This document shows, in pieces, positions 35,186 to 44,167 of a DNA stretch of 64,000 nt (its first letter is position 1; every line of letters starts with the position of its first letter). Under the pieces are notes generated by a model. It was not told the DNA's origin. It saw only the letters and a list, made by a program, of their open reading frames with translations, and did no database searches. The position numbers and the translations under genes are program-made. The DNA is from DASVBE01 sp963770375 (GTDB lineage Bacteria > Actinomycetota > Actinomycetes > Streptosporangiales > Streptosporangiaceae). The stretch is from positions 62,001 through 126,000 of the forward strand of contig CAVYPM010000025.1 in the NCBI GenBank assembly GCA_963770375.1, in the 5' to 3' direction.

Positions 35186-35536
35186 GTGGACCTGAAGCTT
35201 GATCACCACACGAAGGACGGGATAGAGGTCGTCGACGTCGAGGGTGAGATCGACGTCTACACGGCGCCTCGCCTGCGTGAGCTCCTGATCGAGCTGGTGA
35301 ACACCGGCTTCTACCAGCTCGTGGTCAACATGGAGAAGGTCGAGTTCCTCGACTCCACCGGCCTCGGCGTGCTGGTCGGCGGGCTGAAGCGGGTTCGCGC
35401 CCACGACGGCTCGCTCGACCTGGTGTGCACCCAGGAGCGGATCCTGAAGATCTTCCGGATCACCGGCCTGACCAAGGTCTTCGGTATCCACGCCAGCGTG
35501 GATGAGGCGATCGCGGCCCGCAAAGCCGAGAAGTAG
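35186..35536 (+). CDS. bldG: Anti-anti-sigma factor BldG (STAS domain)
   Basis: 116 residues. STAS protein that sequesters anti-sigma factors when its conserved serine is unphosphorylated; in Streptomyces it controls development and antibiotic production. GTG start with GGAGG six bases upstream. The segments GEIDVYTAPRLRELLIELV, VEFLDSTGLGVLVGGLKRVRAHDGSL (phospho-Ser in DSTGLG) and QERILKIFRITGLTKVF are almost those of BldG. The next gene is the partner anti-sigma ATPase, then hppA, the same order as SCO3549-3547. Confidence 0.93.
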   Translation: MDLKLDHHTKDGIEVVDVEGEIDVYTAPRLRELLIELVNTGFYQLVVNMEKVEFLDSTGLGVLVGGLKRVRAHDGSLDLVCTQERILKIFRITGLTKVFGIHASVDEAIAARKAEK

Positions 35537-35556
35537 CCCGTCGGCCAGCCCCCCCG

Positions 35557-36030
35557 ATGGCCACCGTAGAAGTCAGCTTCACGCCCCTGCCGGCGCATGT
35601 GCGCACGGCGCGGCTGGTCGCCACCGCGGTCGCGAGACGCAGCGGCGTGGAGGAAGCGCTGCTCGATGAGGTCCGCCTGGCGGTCGGCGAGGCCTGCTCG
35701 CGGGCGGTCGAGGCGCACCGCCGGCACTGCCCGGCCGAGCCGGTCAGGATCGCGCTGACCGATTCCGCCGGGCGGTTCGAGGTTTCGGTGACCGACACCG
35801 GCGACCCCGGGACGGCCACCTACGGCGACGGCATCATCGCCGCCGCCGGGGCCGTGGCCGCCGACGGGTCCGCCGCCCCCGGGCCGGTGCCCGACCCCGC
35901 CCCGCTGGGCGCCGGGCCGGCCCTGGGCCTCGCGGTGATCCAGGGTCTCGCCGACGACGTGCAGATCAGCGAGACCGAGGACGGGGTCACGATCCGGATG
36001 AGCTGGCCCGCCGGCGGCGCCCGCAGCTGA
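35557..36030 (+). CDS. Anti-sigma factor ATPase domain protein (BldG partner)
   Basis: 157 residues. GHKL/RsbW-like kinase-type ATPase: N-terminal FTPLPAHVRTARLVATAVARRSGV, an altered N box (LAVGEACSRAVEAH), G1-like SVTDTG and a C-terminal ALGLAVIQGLADDV. A long Ala/Pro/Gly insert (about 95-125) replaces the ATP lid. The N-box Asn is replaced (EACSRAV), so kinase activity is uncertain. Located 20 nt after bldG; expected to bind BldG and a sigma factor. Confidence 0.82.
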   Translation: MATVEVSFTPLPAHVRTARLVATAVARRSGVEEALLDEVRLAVGEACSRAVEAHRRHCPAEPVRIALTDSAGRFEVSVTDTGDPGTATYGDGIIAAAGAVAADGSAAPGPVPDPAPLGAGPALGLAVIQGLADDVQISETEDGVTIRMSWPAGGARS

Positions 36031-36128
36031 GCCGGGCCCTTCCGCCACGACCGGTGTTACCCACCGGTAGCGGACCCCGGTCGCGCGCTGAACTGGGCCC
36101 CGCATTACCATCCGGCGGCACGGATGCG

Positions 36129-36134
36129 TAGACT
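36129..36134 (+). promoter_or_regulatory. -10 box (TAGACT) of hppA
   Basis: TAGACT in the bldG-hppA gap would give a leader of about 155 nt before hppA ATG 36297. A clear -35 is not seen. Confidence 0.4.
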
Positions 36135-36268
36135 CCCCGGCACTGCCCGTATGCCGTTCTCGGCGAGTACCTGAGCAACCGCGCGCGGGCGCCCACTGAC
36201 TTCTGCGCACCGCAGCTTCGCGTGAAGCCAAGGAAGCCAAGCCCGCCGCCAATGACGACGGAGTACGG

Positions 36269-36285
36269 GACGGGCTTCGCCTGTC
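36269..36285 (+). promoter_or_regulatory. Hairpin next to the hppA ribosome site
   Basis: GACGGGC (36269-36275), TTC loop, GCCTGTC (36279-36285), one G.U pair. It ends directly before AAGGAGG (36286-36292), so it may modulate initiation by stacking next to the Shine-Dalgarno sequence. Confidence 0.4.
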
Positions 36286-36296
36286 AAGGAGGACGG

Positions 36297-38689
36297 ATGT
36301 CAAGCCTCAGGCTCAGCCTGGCGGACGGTGTACCCGGGGTATCGGGTGCCAACCTGACCTGGGTGATTGCTGTCGCCGTCGTGGCGCTGCTGGCGCTGGT
36401 GGTGGCGGCGGTGCTGGTTCGCCAGGTGCTGGCGGCCAGTACGGGGACCGAGAAGATGCAGGAGATCGCCCAGGCGGTGCAGGAAGGAGCGGCCGCCTAT
36501 CTGCGCCGCCAGTTCCGCACCCTGAGCGTGTTCGTGGTGCTGATCTTCTTTGTGCTGCTCGTGCTGCCCGCTGATACCGGAGTCGATCCGCTGGGGCCGC
36601 AGCATCTTCTTCCTGGTCGGGGCGTTGTTCTCGGCGCTGACCGGGTTTACCGGGATGTCGCTCGCGGTGCGCGGCAACGTCCGGGTGGCGGCTGCGGCCC
36701 GGGCGGGCTTCGACGGTGAGCGCCCGGCCATGCGGATCGCGTTCCGCACCGGCGGTGTGGCCGGCATGTTCACCGTGGGCCTGGGCCTGCTCGGCACCGC
36801 GATCGTCGTGATCATCTACAAGGCCCACGCGCCGGCCGTGCTGGAGGGCTTCGGCCTGGGCGCCGCGCTGCTGGCGATGTTCATGAGGGTCGGCGGCGGC
36901 ATCTTCACCAAGGCCGCGGACGTGGGCGCGGACCTGGTCGGCAAGGTCGAGCAGGGCATCCCCGAGGACGACCCGCGCAACGCGGCGACGATCGCCGACA
37001 ACGTCGGCGACAACGTGGGTGACTGCGCGGGCATGGCCGCGGACCTGTTCGAGTCCTACGCGGTGATGCTGGTCGCCGCGCTGATCCTGGGCGTCAGGGC
37101 GTTCGGCTCGCAGGGCCTGGTGTTCCCGCTGATCGTGCCCGGCATCGGGGTTATCACCGCGATGGCCGGCATCTTCGTGGTCGCGCCGCGCCGGGGCGAC
37201 CGCAGCGGCATGACCGCGATCAACCGCGGCTTCTTCATCTCCGCCATCATCTCGCTGGTCCTCGTGGTGATCGCCGCGTTCGTCTACCTGCCGGACAGTT
37301 TCAGCAAGCTCAAGGGCGTGACCGGGGTCGGCAGCGCTGCGATCCTGGCGCACGGCGGCAACCCGCGGTGGCTGGCCATCGGCGCCGTCCTCATCGGGCT
37401 CGTGCTGGCCTCCGCGATCCAGCTGCTGACCGGCTACTTCACCGAGACCAACCGCCGCCCGGTCAGGGAGATCGGCGAGAGCTCGCGGACCGGCCCGGCC
37501 ACCGTGATCCTCTCCGGCATCGCGGTCGGCCTGGAGTCCGCGGTGTACTCGGCGCTGCTGATCGCCGGCGCGGTGTACGGCGCGTTCCTGCTCGGCACCG
37601 GCAACGCGACGATCGCGCTGTTCGCGGTCGCGCTGGCCGGCACCGGCCTGCTGACCACGGTCGGCGTCATCGTGTCGATGGACACCTTCGGCCCGGTCTC
37701 CGACAACGCGCAGGGCATCGCGGAGATGTCCGGCGACGTCACCGGTGACGGCGCGGTCGTGCTGACCAGGCTCGACGCGGTCGGCAACACCACCAAGGCG
37801 ATCACCAAGGGCATCGCGATCGCCACCGCGGTGCTCGCGGCCACCGCGCTGTTCGGCTCGTTCCGCACCGCGGTGGAGAGCCAGCTCGGCGCGCGCGGCG
37901 GGCTCCTTCAGCCTGTCGGTGGACAAGCCCAACGTGCTGATCGGCGTGATCGTCGGCGCCGCGGTCGTGTTCTACTTCTCCGGCCTGGCCATCATGGCCG
38001 TCGGCCGGGCCGCGGGCCGGGTGGTGTTCGAGGTCCGCGAGCAGTTCCGCACCCACCCCGGGATCATGAACTACACCGAGAAGCCCGAGTACGCCCGGGT
38101 GGTCGACATCTGCACCCGCGACTCGCTGCGCGAACTGGCCACGCCGGGCCTGCTGGCCGTGCTGACCCCGATCGCGGTCGGGTTCGCGTTCGGCTACGCA
38201 CCGCTGGGCGCGTACCTGGCCGGCGCGATCGCGGCCGGCGCGCTGATGGCCGTGTTCCTGTCCAACTCCGGCGGCGCCTGGGACAACGCCAAGAAGCTGG
38301 TCGAGGACGGCAACTTCGGCGGCAAGGGCTCCGCGGCGCACGAAGCCACGATCATCGGCGACACGGTCGGCGACCCGTTCAAGGACACCGCGGGCCCGGC
38401 GATCAACCCGCTGATCAAGGTGATGAACCTGGTCTCGCTGCTGATCGCGACTAGCGTGGTCAAGTACAGCCACAACACCGGCCTGCGCGCCGGCGTCGCG
38501 ATCGGCGCGGTGGCCATCGTGGTCGCCGCGGTCGTGATCTCCAAGCGCCGCTCCACGAGCATCGCGGAGTCCGGCCCCGGCGGGGCCGAGTCCGCGTCCG
38601 GCCCGGGCAGCCCGAAGTCCGAGGGCGAGGGCGACGAGGCGGAGTCCGGTGACAACGGCAAGGAATCGGCGGACACCGCCGCGGCCTGA
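36297..38689 (+). CDS. hppA: Membrane H+-translocating pyrophosphatase (two frameshifts)
   Basis: Couples PPi hydrolysis to proton pumping; about 15 membrane spans. ATG 36297 with AAGGAGG. Active-site block DVGADLVGKVEQGIPEDDPRN...NVGDNVGDCAGMAADLFESY, and GGAWDNAKK plus GDTVGDPFKDTAGPA near the end. GNTTKA carries Lys at the position that marks K+-independent H+ pumps. The frame breaks near 36585-36600 (before RWGRSIFFLVGALFSALTGF) and near 37885-37905 (before SFSLSVDKPN); each is one extra base. Joined length is about 797 residues, normal for the family, ending in an acidic Ser/Gly tail. Two breaks in so conserved a gene point to sequence errors. Confidence 0.92.
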
Positions 38690-38730
38690 CCGCCGCTGAC
38701 AGCGGGAACGAAGGGCAGAGGGAACGAAGA

Positions 38731-38761
38731 GGCGGGCTGGCCACCAGGTGGCCAGCCCGCC
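38731..38761 (+). terminator. Hairpin terminator after hppA
   Basis: 15-bp perfect inverted repeat (38731-38745 with 38747-38761) about 40 nt after the hppA stop, followed by TTCGCTTAG. It separates hppA from sixA. Confidence 0.75.
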
Positions 38762-38788
38762 TTCGCTTAGACCGGGCGAGGAGGCAGG

Positions 38789-39286
38789 ATGACAGACCCC
38801 CAGACCAGGCGCTTGATCGTGATGCGGCACGCCAAGGCGGGCGACCTGCCCGGCGGGCCGGACCTGGAACGCGCGCTGACCCCGCGCGGAATGGCCGACG
38901 CGACGCGGGCCGGCCAGTGGCTGGCCGGGCAGGGCTACCTGCCGGACGCCGTCATCGTTTCCTCCGCGCGGCGGGCCCGCCAGACGTGGCGGCAGGTCTC
39001 GGCGGAATTCACTGATTACGGGGTACGCGCCCACGAGGCTGAGTCCCTCTACGAGGCCACCGCCGGGGACCTGCTGGAATTTGTCCGTGGCACCGCGGAT
39101 CAGGCCGGCACCCTGATGTACGTCGGCCACAACCCGGCCGCGGGGAACCTGGCGGCCGCGCTGGCCAGCTGGCGCCCGGCCGGGTTCCCGACGTCGGCCA
39201 TCGCGGTGATCGGCTTCAGCGGCCCGTGGTCCCGGCTCAACCCGGGCGACGGCAGCCTGATCGCCTCCTGGACACCCCGCCAGTAA
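38789..39286 (+). CDS. SixA-type phosphohistidine phosphatase
   Basis: 165 residues, histidine-phosphatase superfamily. RHG-like motif LIVMRHAKAG with catalytic His; second His in MYVGHNPAAG; Arg in SSARRARQTW. Removes phosphate from phosphohistidine (SixA) or small phosphoesters. AGGAGG seven bases before ATG. Convergent with serB. Confidence 0.87.
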   Translation: MTDPQTRRLIVMRHAKAGDLPGGPDLERALTPRGMADATRAGQWLAGQGYLPDAVIVSSARRARQTWRQVSAEFTDYGVRAHEAESLYEATAGDLLEFVRGTADQAGTLMYVGHNPAAGNLAAALASWRPAGFPTSAIAVIGFSGPWSRLNPGDGSLIASWTPRQ

Positions 39287-39321
39287 CGGCGCCGGCCCCT
39301 GGCGGCGCCAGCGTTGCCGGC

Positions 39322-40509
39322 TCAGCCGGCGGCGTCGGCGGATTCTACGTCGGACCGGGAGATGCCGAGCAGGTAAAGGACCGCATCCAGGTGCGGGACG
39401 CTGACCGAGGCGTCGGCCGCGGCCCGGACCGTGGGCTTGGCGTTGAAGGCGATGCCGAGGCCGGCCGCCGCGATCATGTCGAGGTCGTTGGCGCCGTCGC
39501 CGACCGCGACGGTCTGGCTGAGCGGGACACCCGCCTCCGCGGCGAACCGGCGCAGCGCGCCGGCCTTCCCGGCCCGGTCGATGACCGGTCCCGTGACCCG
39601 CCCGGTGAGCGTGCCGCCGGAGACCTCCAGCGTGTTCGCGGCGGCAAAGTCCAGCCCGAGTTCTTCCGCCAGCGGGTCGGTGAACTGGCTGAACCCGCCG
39701 CTGACCACGCCGCACCGGTAGCCAAGCCGCTTCAGCGTGCGGACCAGGGTGCGCGCGCCCGGGGCCAGCCGCAGCCCGGCCCGGACCGCCTCCAGGTCGG
39801 CCTCGCCCAGCCCGGCCAGCAGCGCGACCCGCTCCTGCAGCGCCGTGGCGAAGTCGAGTTCGCCGCGCATGGCCGCAGCGGTCAGCGCGGCCACCTTGTC
39901 GGCACAGCCGGCCCGCTCGGCCAGCAGGTCGATCACCTCGCCGTCGACCAGCGTGGAATCGACGTCCATCATGACCAGCCGCATCGCCCGCCGGTGCAGG
40001 CCGCCGCGCTGCACCGCCACGTCGGCCCGAAGGTCCAGCGACTCGCGGGCCAGGGCGGCCCGCAGGCGGTCCGGGTCGGCCCCGGAGACCTCCAGCTCGA
40101 TGCAGGTGACCGGCCGGTCCGCGAGCCTGCCGATCCGGTCGATGTTGGCCCCGTCGGCGGCGATCCGGCCCGCGATCGCGGCGATCACCGACGGCTGGAG
40201 GGGGCTGCCGAGCACGGTCACGTGCAGCCGGCCGCGGCGCCGGGGCTGCTCCCCGGAGCCCATCGTGATCTCCGCTTCCAGCCCGAGATCGGCAGCGATC
40301 GCGGCCACTTCGCGGTGGATCGCGGTCAGGTCAGGTGCGGCCCCGGCGGTCAGCAGGACACCGAGCACGAGCTTGCCGCGGATGACGACCTGCTCCACGT
40401 CGTCGACCGTCAGCTCGTGCGCGGCCAGCGCCGTGAACAGGCGTGACGTCACGCCCGGCCGGTCCCGGCCGGTCAGCGTGATCAGGAGCGAAATCTGCGG
40501 CCCGGACAT
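39322..40509 (-). CDS. serB: Phosphoserine phosphatase with ACT domains
   Basis: Last step of serine synthesis. It is 395 residues long, like mycobacterial SerB2. Start ATG 40509 with GGAGGAG just upstream; the longer frame beyond it is antisense to the next gene. N-terminal tandem ACT region (LLITLTGRDRPGVTSRLFTAL; HVTVLGSPLQPSVIAAIAG). HAD phosphatase motifs: DVDSTLVDGEVI, SGGFSQF, and GDGANDLDMIAAAGLGIAFNAKP. The ACT domains suggest serine feedback. Divergent from an ABC ATPase gene. Confidence 0.93.
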   Translation of the reverse strand: MSGPQISLLITLTGRDRPGVTSRLFTALAAHELTVDDVEQVVIRGKLVLGVLLTAGAAPDLTAIHREVAAIAADLGLEAEITMGSGEQPRRRGRLHVTVLGSPLQPSVIAAIAGRIAADGANIDRIGRLADRPVTCIELEVSGADPDRLRAALARESLDLRADVAVQRGGLHRRAMRLVMMDVDSTLVDGEVIDLLAERAGCADKVAALTAAAMRGELDFATALQERVALLAGLGEADLEAVRAGLRLAPGARTLVRTLKRLGYRCGVVSGGFSQFTDPLAEELGLDFAAANTLEVSGGTLTGRVTGPVIDRAGKAGALRRFAAEAGVPLSQTVAVGDGANDLDMIAAAGLGIAFNAKPTVRAAADASVSVPHLDAVLYLLGISRSDVESADAAG

Positions 40510-40557
40510 CTCCTCCACGGTACCGGTGCGGTGCGATGCGGGGTGCACCCGATGCCG

Positions 40558-40563
40558 TAGGTT
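40558..40563 (+). promoter_or_regulatory. -10 box (TAGGTT) of the ABC ATPase gene
   Basis: TAGGTT gives a predicted start near 40570 and a short leader containing AAGGAG before ATG 40601. Confidence 0.4.
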
Positions 40564-40600
40564 CATGCTGGTGATGGCCGGCAGGCCGGAAAGGAGCCGC

Positions 40601-41395
40601 ATGTCGGACGAAGTGCTCCGGCTGCGCGGGGTTGGCGTCCGGCGGGACCGGTCGGCGCTGATCCGCGACGTCGACTGGACCGTCCGCAGCGGCGAGAGCT
40701 GGGTGGTGATCGGCCCGAACGGGGCCGGCAAGACCACCCTGCTCCAGGTGGCCGCCGCGCAGCTGCCGCCCACCGAGGGCCACGCCGAGATCCTCGGCGA
40801 GGATCTGGCCACGGCCGACATCTTCGACCTGCGGACCAGGATCGGGCTGGCCAGCTCGGCGCTGGCGGACCGGGTGCCGCCCGCGGAGAAGGTCATCGAC
40901 CTGGTGCTGACCGCGTCCTACGGGATCCTCGGCCGGAACGCCGAGGACTACGAGTCCAGCGACGTGACCCGGGCGGTGGAACTGCTCGACGCGCTCGGCT
41001 GCGCGCACCTGATCCGGCGCCGGTTCGCCACCCTGTCCGAGGGTGAGCGCAAGCGGGTGCAGATCGCCCGCTCGCTGATGCCCGACCCGGAACTGCTGCT
41101 GCTCGACGAGCCCGCGGCCGGGCTGGACCTCGGCGGCCGGGAGGACCTCCTGCGCCGCATCGCCGCGCTGTCCTGGGACCCGCTCGCACCGCTGATGGTG
41201 ATGGTCACCCATCACGTCGAGGAGGTGCCGCCCGGTTTCACCCACGCGCTGCTGCTGCGCAAGGGCACCGTGCTGGCCGCGGGCCGGGTGCAGGACGTGT
41301 TCACCGAGCGGAACCTGTCCAAGTGCTTCGGGCTGCCGCTGATCGTCGAGCACCGGGACCTGCGGTGGACGGCCAGGGCGGTCCCGCTGCGCTGA
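40601..41395 (+). CDS. ABC transporter ATP-binding protein (YlmA-like)
   Basis: 264 residues, ATG 40601 with AAGGAG five bases upstream. Walker A GPNGAGKTTLLQ, signature LSEGERKRVQIARSL, Walker B LLLLDEPAAGLDL, H-loop MVTHHVEEVPPGF. The HHVEE(I/V)P form is typical of stand-alone iron-complex-type ATPases such as YlmA/ModF. No permease is adjacent, so partner and substrate are unknown. Confidence 0.88.
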   Translation: MSDEVLRLRGVGVRRDRSALIRDVDWTVRSGESWVVIGPNGAGKTTLLQVAAAQLPPTEGHAEILGEDLATADIFDLRTRIGLASSALADRVPPAEKVIDLVLTASYGILGRNAEDYESSDVTRAVELLDALGCAHLIRRRFATLSEGERKRVQIARSLMPDPELLLLDEPAAGLDLGGREDLLRRIAALSWDPLAPLMVMVTHHVEEVPPGFTHALLLRKGTVLAAGRVQDVFTERNLSKCFGLPLIVEHRDLRWTARAVPLR

Positions 41396-41412
41396 CCTGG
41401 CCGGGGCCTCCT

Positions 41413-41418
41413 TACGAT
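41413..41418 (+). promoter_or_regulatory. -10 box (TACGAT) before the TauE/SafE gene
   Basis: TACGAT ends seven bases before ATG 41426, the leaderless spacing. That ATG opens a nine-codon frame, MQKRPSAPR, which overlaps the apparent GTG start at 41442. Removing one C of the six at 41444-41449 would join it to the transporter (MQKRPSAPAEALAIF). Confidence 0.5.
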
Positions 41419-41441
41419 CGGGACTATGCAGAAACGCCCCA

Positions 41442-42221
41442 GTGCCCCCCGCTGAGGCGCTGGCGATCTTCGCGGCCGCGGTGGCGGCGGGCGGGATCAA
41501 CGCCGTCGTCGGCTCGGGGTCGCTGATCACCTTCCCGACACTGCTCGCGTTCGGCTTCCCGGCGGTGATCGCCAACGTGTCGAACAGCGTGGGGCTGGTG
41601 TTCGGCAACATCACCGGCTCGGTCGGCTACCGGTCCGAGCTGACCGGGCAGCGGGCCGTGCTGCTCCGGCTCGGCGTGGCCTCGGTGGCCGGCTCACTGG
41701 CCGGGGCAATCCTGCTGCTGTCCCTGCCGGCCAGCGCGTTCGCGCTGATCGTGCCGGTGCTGATCCTGCTGTCCTGCGCGCTGGTGATCGCCCAGCCCCG
41801 GCTGCACGGCTGGCTGGCCCGGCGGCGCGCCGCGAATGGCCAGCAGAGCGCCGACGGGGAGCAACCGCCTGGTCCTGTGCTGCCCGCGGGCATCGCGGCG
41901 GCCGGGGCCTACGGCGGCTACTTCGGCGCGGCCCAGGGGGTACTGGTCATCGGGCTGCTGGGCAGCTTCCTGTACGGCGACCTGCAGCGCGCCAACGCGG
42001 GCAAGAACGTGCTGGTGGCCGCGGTGAACGGCACCGCGGCCGTGGTCTTCATCTTCTTCGCCCACGTCAACTGGGTGGTCGCGGCGCTGATCGCGGTGGG
42101 CTCGGCGGCCGGCGGTGTGCTCGGCGCCAAGGTCGGCCGCAAGCTGCCGGCGCTGGCCCTGCGGATCATCATCGTGGTCATCGGCCTGGTCGCCGTGGCG
42201 AAGCTGGTCGTCTTCAGCTGA
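41442..42221 (+). CDS. TauE/SafE-family sulfite or anion exporter-like membrane protein
   Basis: 259 residues, about eight transmembrane helices in two homologous halves. N-half: GGINAVVGSGSLITFPTLLAFG; C-half: GGYFGAAQGVLVIGLLG, the family's paired Gly-rich motifs. Transports small anions such as sulfite or sulfonates in characterised members. The true N-terminus may begin at ATG 41426, see the promoter entry. Convergent with the Rieske gene. Confidence 0.88.
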   Translation: MPPAEALAIFAAAVAAGGINAVVGSGSLITFPTLLAFGFPAVIANVSNSVGLVFGNITGSVGYRSELTGQRAVLLRLGVASVAGSLAGAILLLSLPASAFALIVPVLILLSCALVIAQPRLHGWLARRRAANGQQSADGEQPPGPVLPAGIAAAGAYGGYFGAAQGVLVIGLLGSFLYGDLQRANAGKNVLVAAVNGTAAVVFIFFAHVNWVVAALIAVGSAAGGVLGAKVGRKLPALALRIIIVVIGLVAVAKLVVFS

Positions 42222-42227
42222 GCTGGG

Positions 42228-43178
42228 CTAGTCGTGGCCGGCGTTGCGCGGGCGGACCTGCACCGTCCGTTCGGCGGTCACCCGGACCTCGAAGGCCGGC
42301 TGCCGCGCGGTGGCCGGGCCGCGCATCACCGACCCGTCGGCCAGCCGGAACGTGCTGCCGTGCCAGGGGCAGACCAGGCAGGGCGAACCGTCGGCGCTGG
42401 TGACCAGCTCACCCTGGTGCAGCGGGCCGCCCAGGTGCGCGCACTGGTCGTCAAGAACGCAGATCTCGCCCCGGTGCCGGACCACGACCAGGGTCAGGTA
42501 GCCGAGCCGCCGCGATACCGGCCGGCCCTGCGGCAGGTCGCTGACCTTGCACAGGTTGTGCCAGCCGAGCGGGGCCAGGTGGGTGACCGGCTCGGCGTGG
42601 CTGGCGCCGGCGCCCATCGGGAAGGCCAGGTGCCGGCCGAGGAACCCGCCCGCGGTGGCCGCGGCCAGCCCGCCCAGGGTCAGCGCCCGGCCGCTGGCGG
42701 TCCGGCCGGTCATCCGGGCCAGCAGCGACCCGGCGAACAGGACCGACGCGCACGCCCCGGACGCGGCGTGCACCAGGCCTACCCGCTGCTGCTCGCGGTG
42801 CAGCTCGGACCAGTCCGCCCAGCCCGCCGCGGCGGCCGGCACCGCGGCGGCCAGGCCCAGCGCGATCAGCGTGCGGCTGGCCCGGGCCGAGCCGGGAACC
42901 AGATCGAGTACGGCCGCCGAGGTCCAGAAGCCGAGCGGCAGGCCGGCCAGGGCGGGGTGCGCGGGCTGGCCGAGCGGGACCCCGTGCAGCGCGTCCGAGC
43001 GCGGCCCAGGCGGCAGCACCCGGCGGACCACGCCTTCCGCCACGGCCGCCGCCCCGTCCAGCTTCCCGGCGTGCTCCAGACGCTCCGCGGCGCGCATCCG
43101 CCCAGGTGACGGCGGTGCGGCCGGATCCTCATGCCGGGCGAACAACCGGCTAAGCGATCGGCCATAGGATCTGCTCAC
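42228..43178 (-). CDS. DUF2231-like membrane domain fused to a Rieske [2Fe-2S] domain
   Basis: 316 residues from GTG 43178; the frame beyond it runs into antisense of the next gene. Residues about 55-205 hold four hydrophobic helices in a DUF2231-like arrangement (LPLGFWTSAAVLDLV). Residues about 215-310 are a Rieske domain with both ligand pairs intact: CAHLGG and CPWHGS. A membrane-anchored Rieske electron carrier facing the cytoplasm is likely; partners are not evident here. Confidence 0.85.
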   Translation of the reverse strand: MSRSYGRSLSRLFARHEDPAAPPSPGRMRAAERLEHAGKLDGAAAVAEGVVRRVLPPGPRSDALHGVPLGQPAHPALAGLPLGFWTSAAVLDLVPGSARASRTLIALGLAAAVPAAAAGWADWSELHREQQRVGLVHAASGACASVLFAGSLLARMTGRTASGRALTLGGLAAATAGGFLGRHLAFPMGAGASHAEPVTHLAPLGWHNLCKVSDLPQGRPVSRRLGYLTLVVVRHRGEICVLDDQCAHLGGPLHQGELVTSADGSPCLVCPWHGSTFRLADGSVMRGPATARQPAFEVRVTAERTVQVRPRNAGHD

Positions 43179-43207
43179 CCTGCCAGTCCTACCCCTGTGC
43201 ACCCGGC

Positions 43208-43807
43208 CTAGCCCTCTGTCAGGATGCCGCTGGCTACTGCTTTCGCGACCATGTCGCGGGCGTAGCGGCCGAGGGCGGGGGAGCCGTCCTCGATCAGGGT
43301 TATCTTGGCCAGGACCTGGCCCGCGGTGATGCCGTAGCGGGCCCAGGTGCCGCCGCCCGCCGCCACGTTGGCCAGCATCGGGGCCAGCCGGTCCAGGGCC
43401 CGGGCGAACCTGGCCTCCTTCGTCTGCCGCTCCTCGAACTCGTCCCACAGGCCACGGAACTCCTCCGCCTGGCCGGCCGGCAGCAGCGCGAAGATCCGGT
43501 CCGCGGCGGCCCGCTCGGCGGTCTCCTGCCGTGCCTGCTCAGCCGCACCGGCGAACACGAACAGGTCGCCGGCGTCGATCTCGACCAGGTCGTGCACCAG
43601 CACCATCGCGGTGACCCGGGCCAGGTCGGTGCCGGGCGGCGCGTGCTCGCCGAGGGAAAGGACCATGACCGCCAGCTGCCACGAGTGCTCGGCCGAGTTC
43701 TCCCGCCGGTCCGGGTCGGTCAGCTGGGTCTGCCGCAGCACTCCCCGCAGCCGTCCCGCCTCGGCCACGAACGCGAGCTGTTCCTCCAAACGTCCCATGA
43801 CCCCCAT
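43208..43807 (-). CDS. HD-domain phosphohydrolase (YfbR-like)
   Basis: 199 residues from ATG 43807 (alternative ATG 43798 with GGGGG four bases upstream). HD-fold metal ligands: NSAEHSWQLA (His), VLVHDLVEIDAGD (His-Asp). The pattern resembles 5'-deoxynucleotidase YfbR and related nucleotidases. Divergent from a small hypothetical gene. Confidence 0.85.
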   Translation of the reverse strand: MGVMGRLEEQLAFVAEAGRLRGVLRQTQLTDPDRRENSAEHSWQLAVMVLSLGEHAPPGTDLARVTAMVLVHDLVEIDAGDLFVFAGAAEQARQETAERAAADRIFALLPAGQAEEFRGLWDEFEERQTKEARFARALDRLAPMLANVAAGGGTWARYGITAGQVLAKITLIEDGSPALGRYARDMVAKAVASGILTEG

Positions 43808-43859
43808 TGGATCAGCCGCTCGCCCGCTTGCTGCGCCCCGGGACGGGTAGGAACAGGGC

Positions 43860-44111
43860 GTGAAAGGCGACTGGGTCGAGGTCGTCGTGGACACCGGCGG
43901 CGGCGATGTGCGCACGTACGAGATGCGGGCTACCAGGGCGGGCCGCCGGGTGGAGTTCGTGGTCCGCCGGGGGCTGGTCGAGGTCAGCGAGCTGACCCGG
44001 GGCGGCACGGTGATCAGGACGGCCCGGTTCATGTCCAGCCGGGTGATTGCGGTGGTCGAGCATCCGGCGCCCCGGCGGCCCGGCGAGGACCCGGCCACCC
44101 GGGACGGCTGA
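43860..44111 (+). CDS. Small conserved hypothetical protein
   Basis: 83 residues, GTG start. Beta-rich: GDWVEVVVDTGGGDVRTYEMRATRAGRRVEFVVRRGLVEV, then RTARFMSSRVIAVVEH. Codon usage is typical of the genome and the strand pattern is coherent, so I judge it real. No motif for function. Convergent with the FtsX-type gene. Confidence 0.55.
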   Translation: MKGDWVEVVVDTGGGDVRTYEMRATRAGRRVEFVVRRGLVEVSELTRGGTVIRTARFMSSRVIAVVEHPAPRRPGEDPATRDG

Positions 44112-44167
44112 CCGGCCGGGCACCCTCCGTACTCCTCAAGAAAGCCGCACCTGATCGGCGGCGAGCG

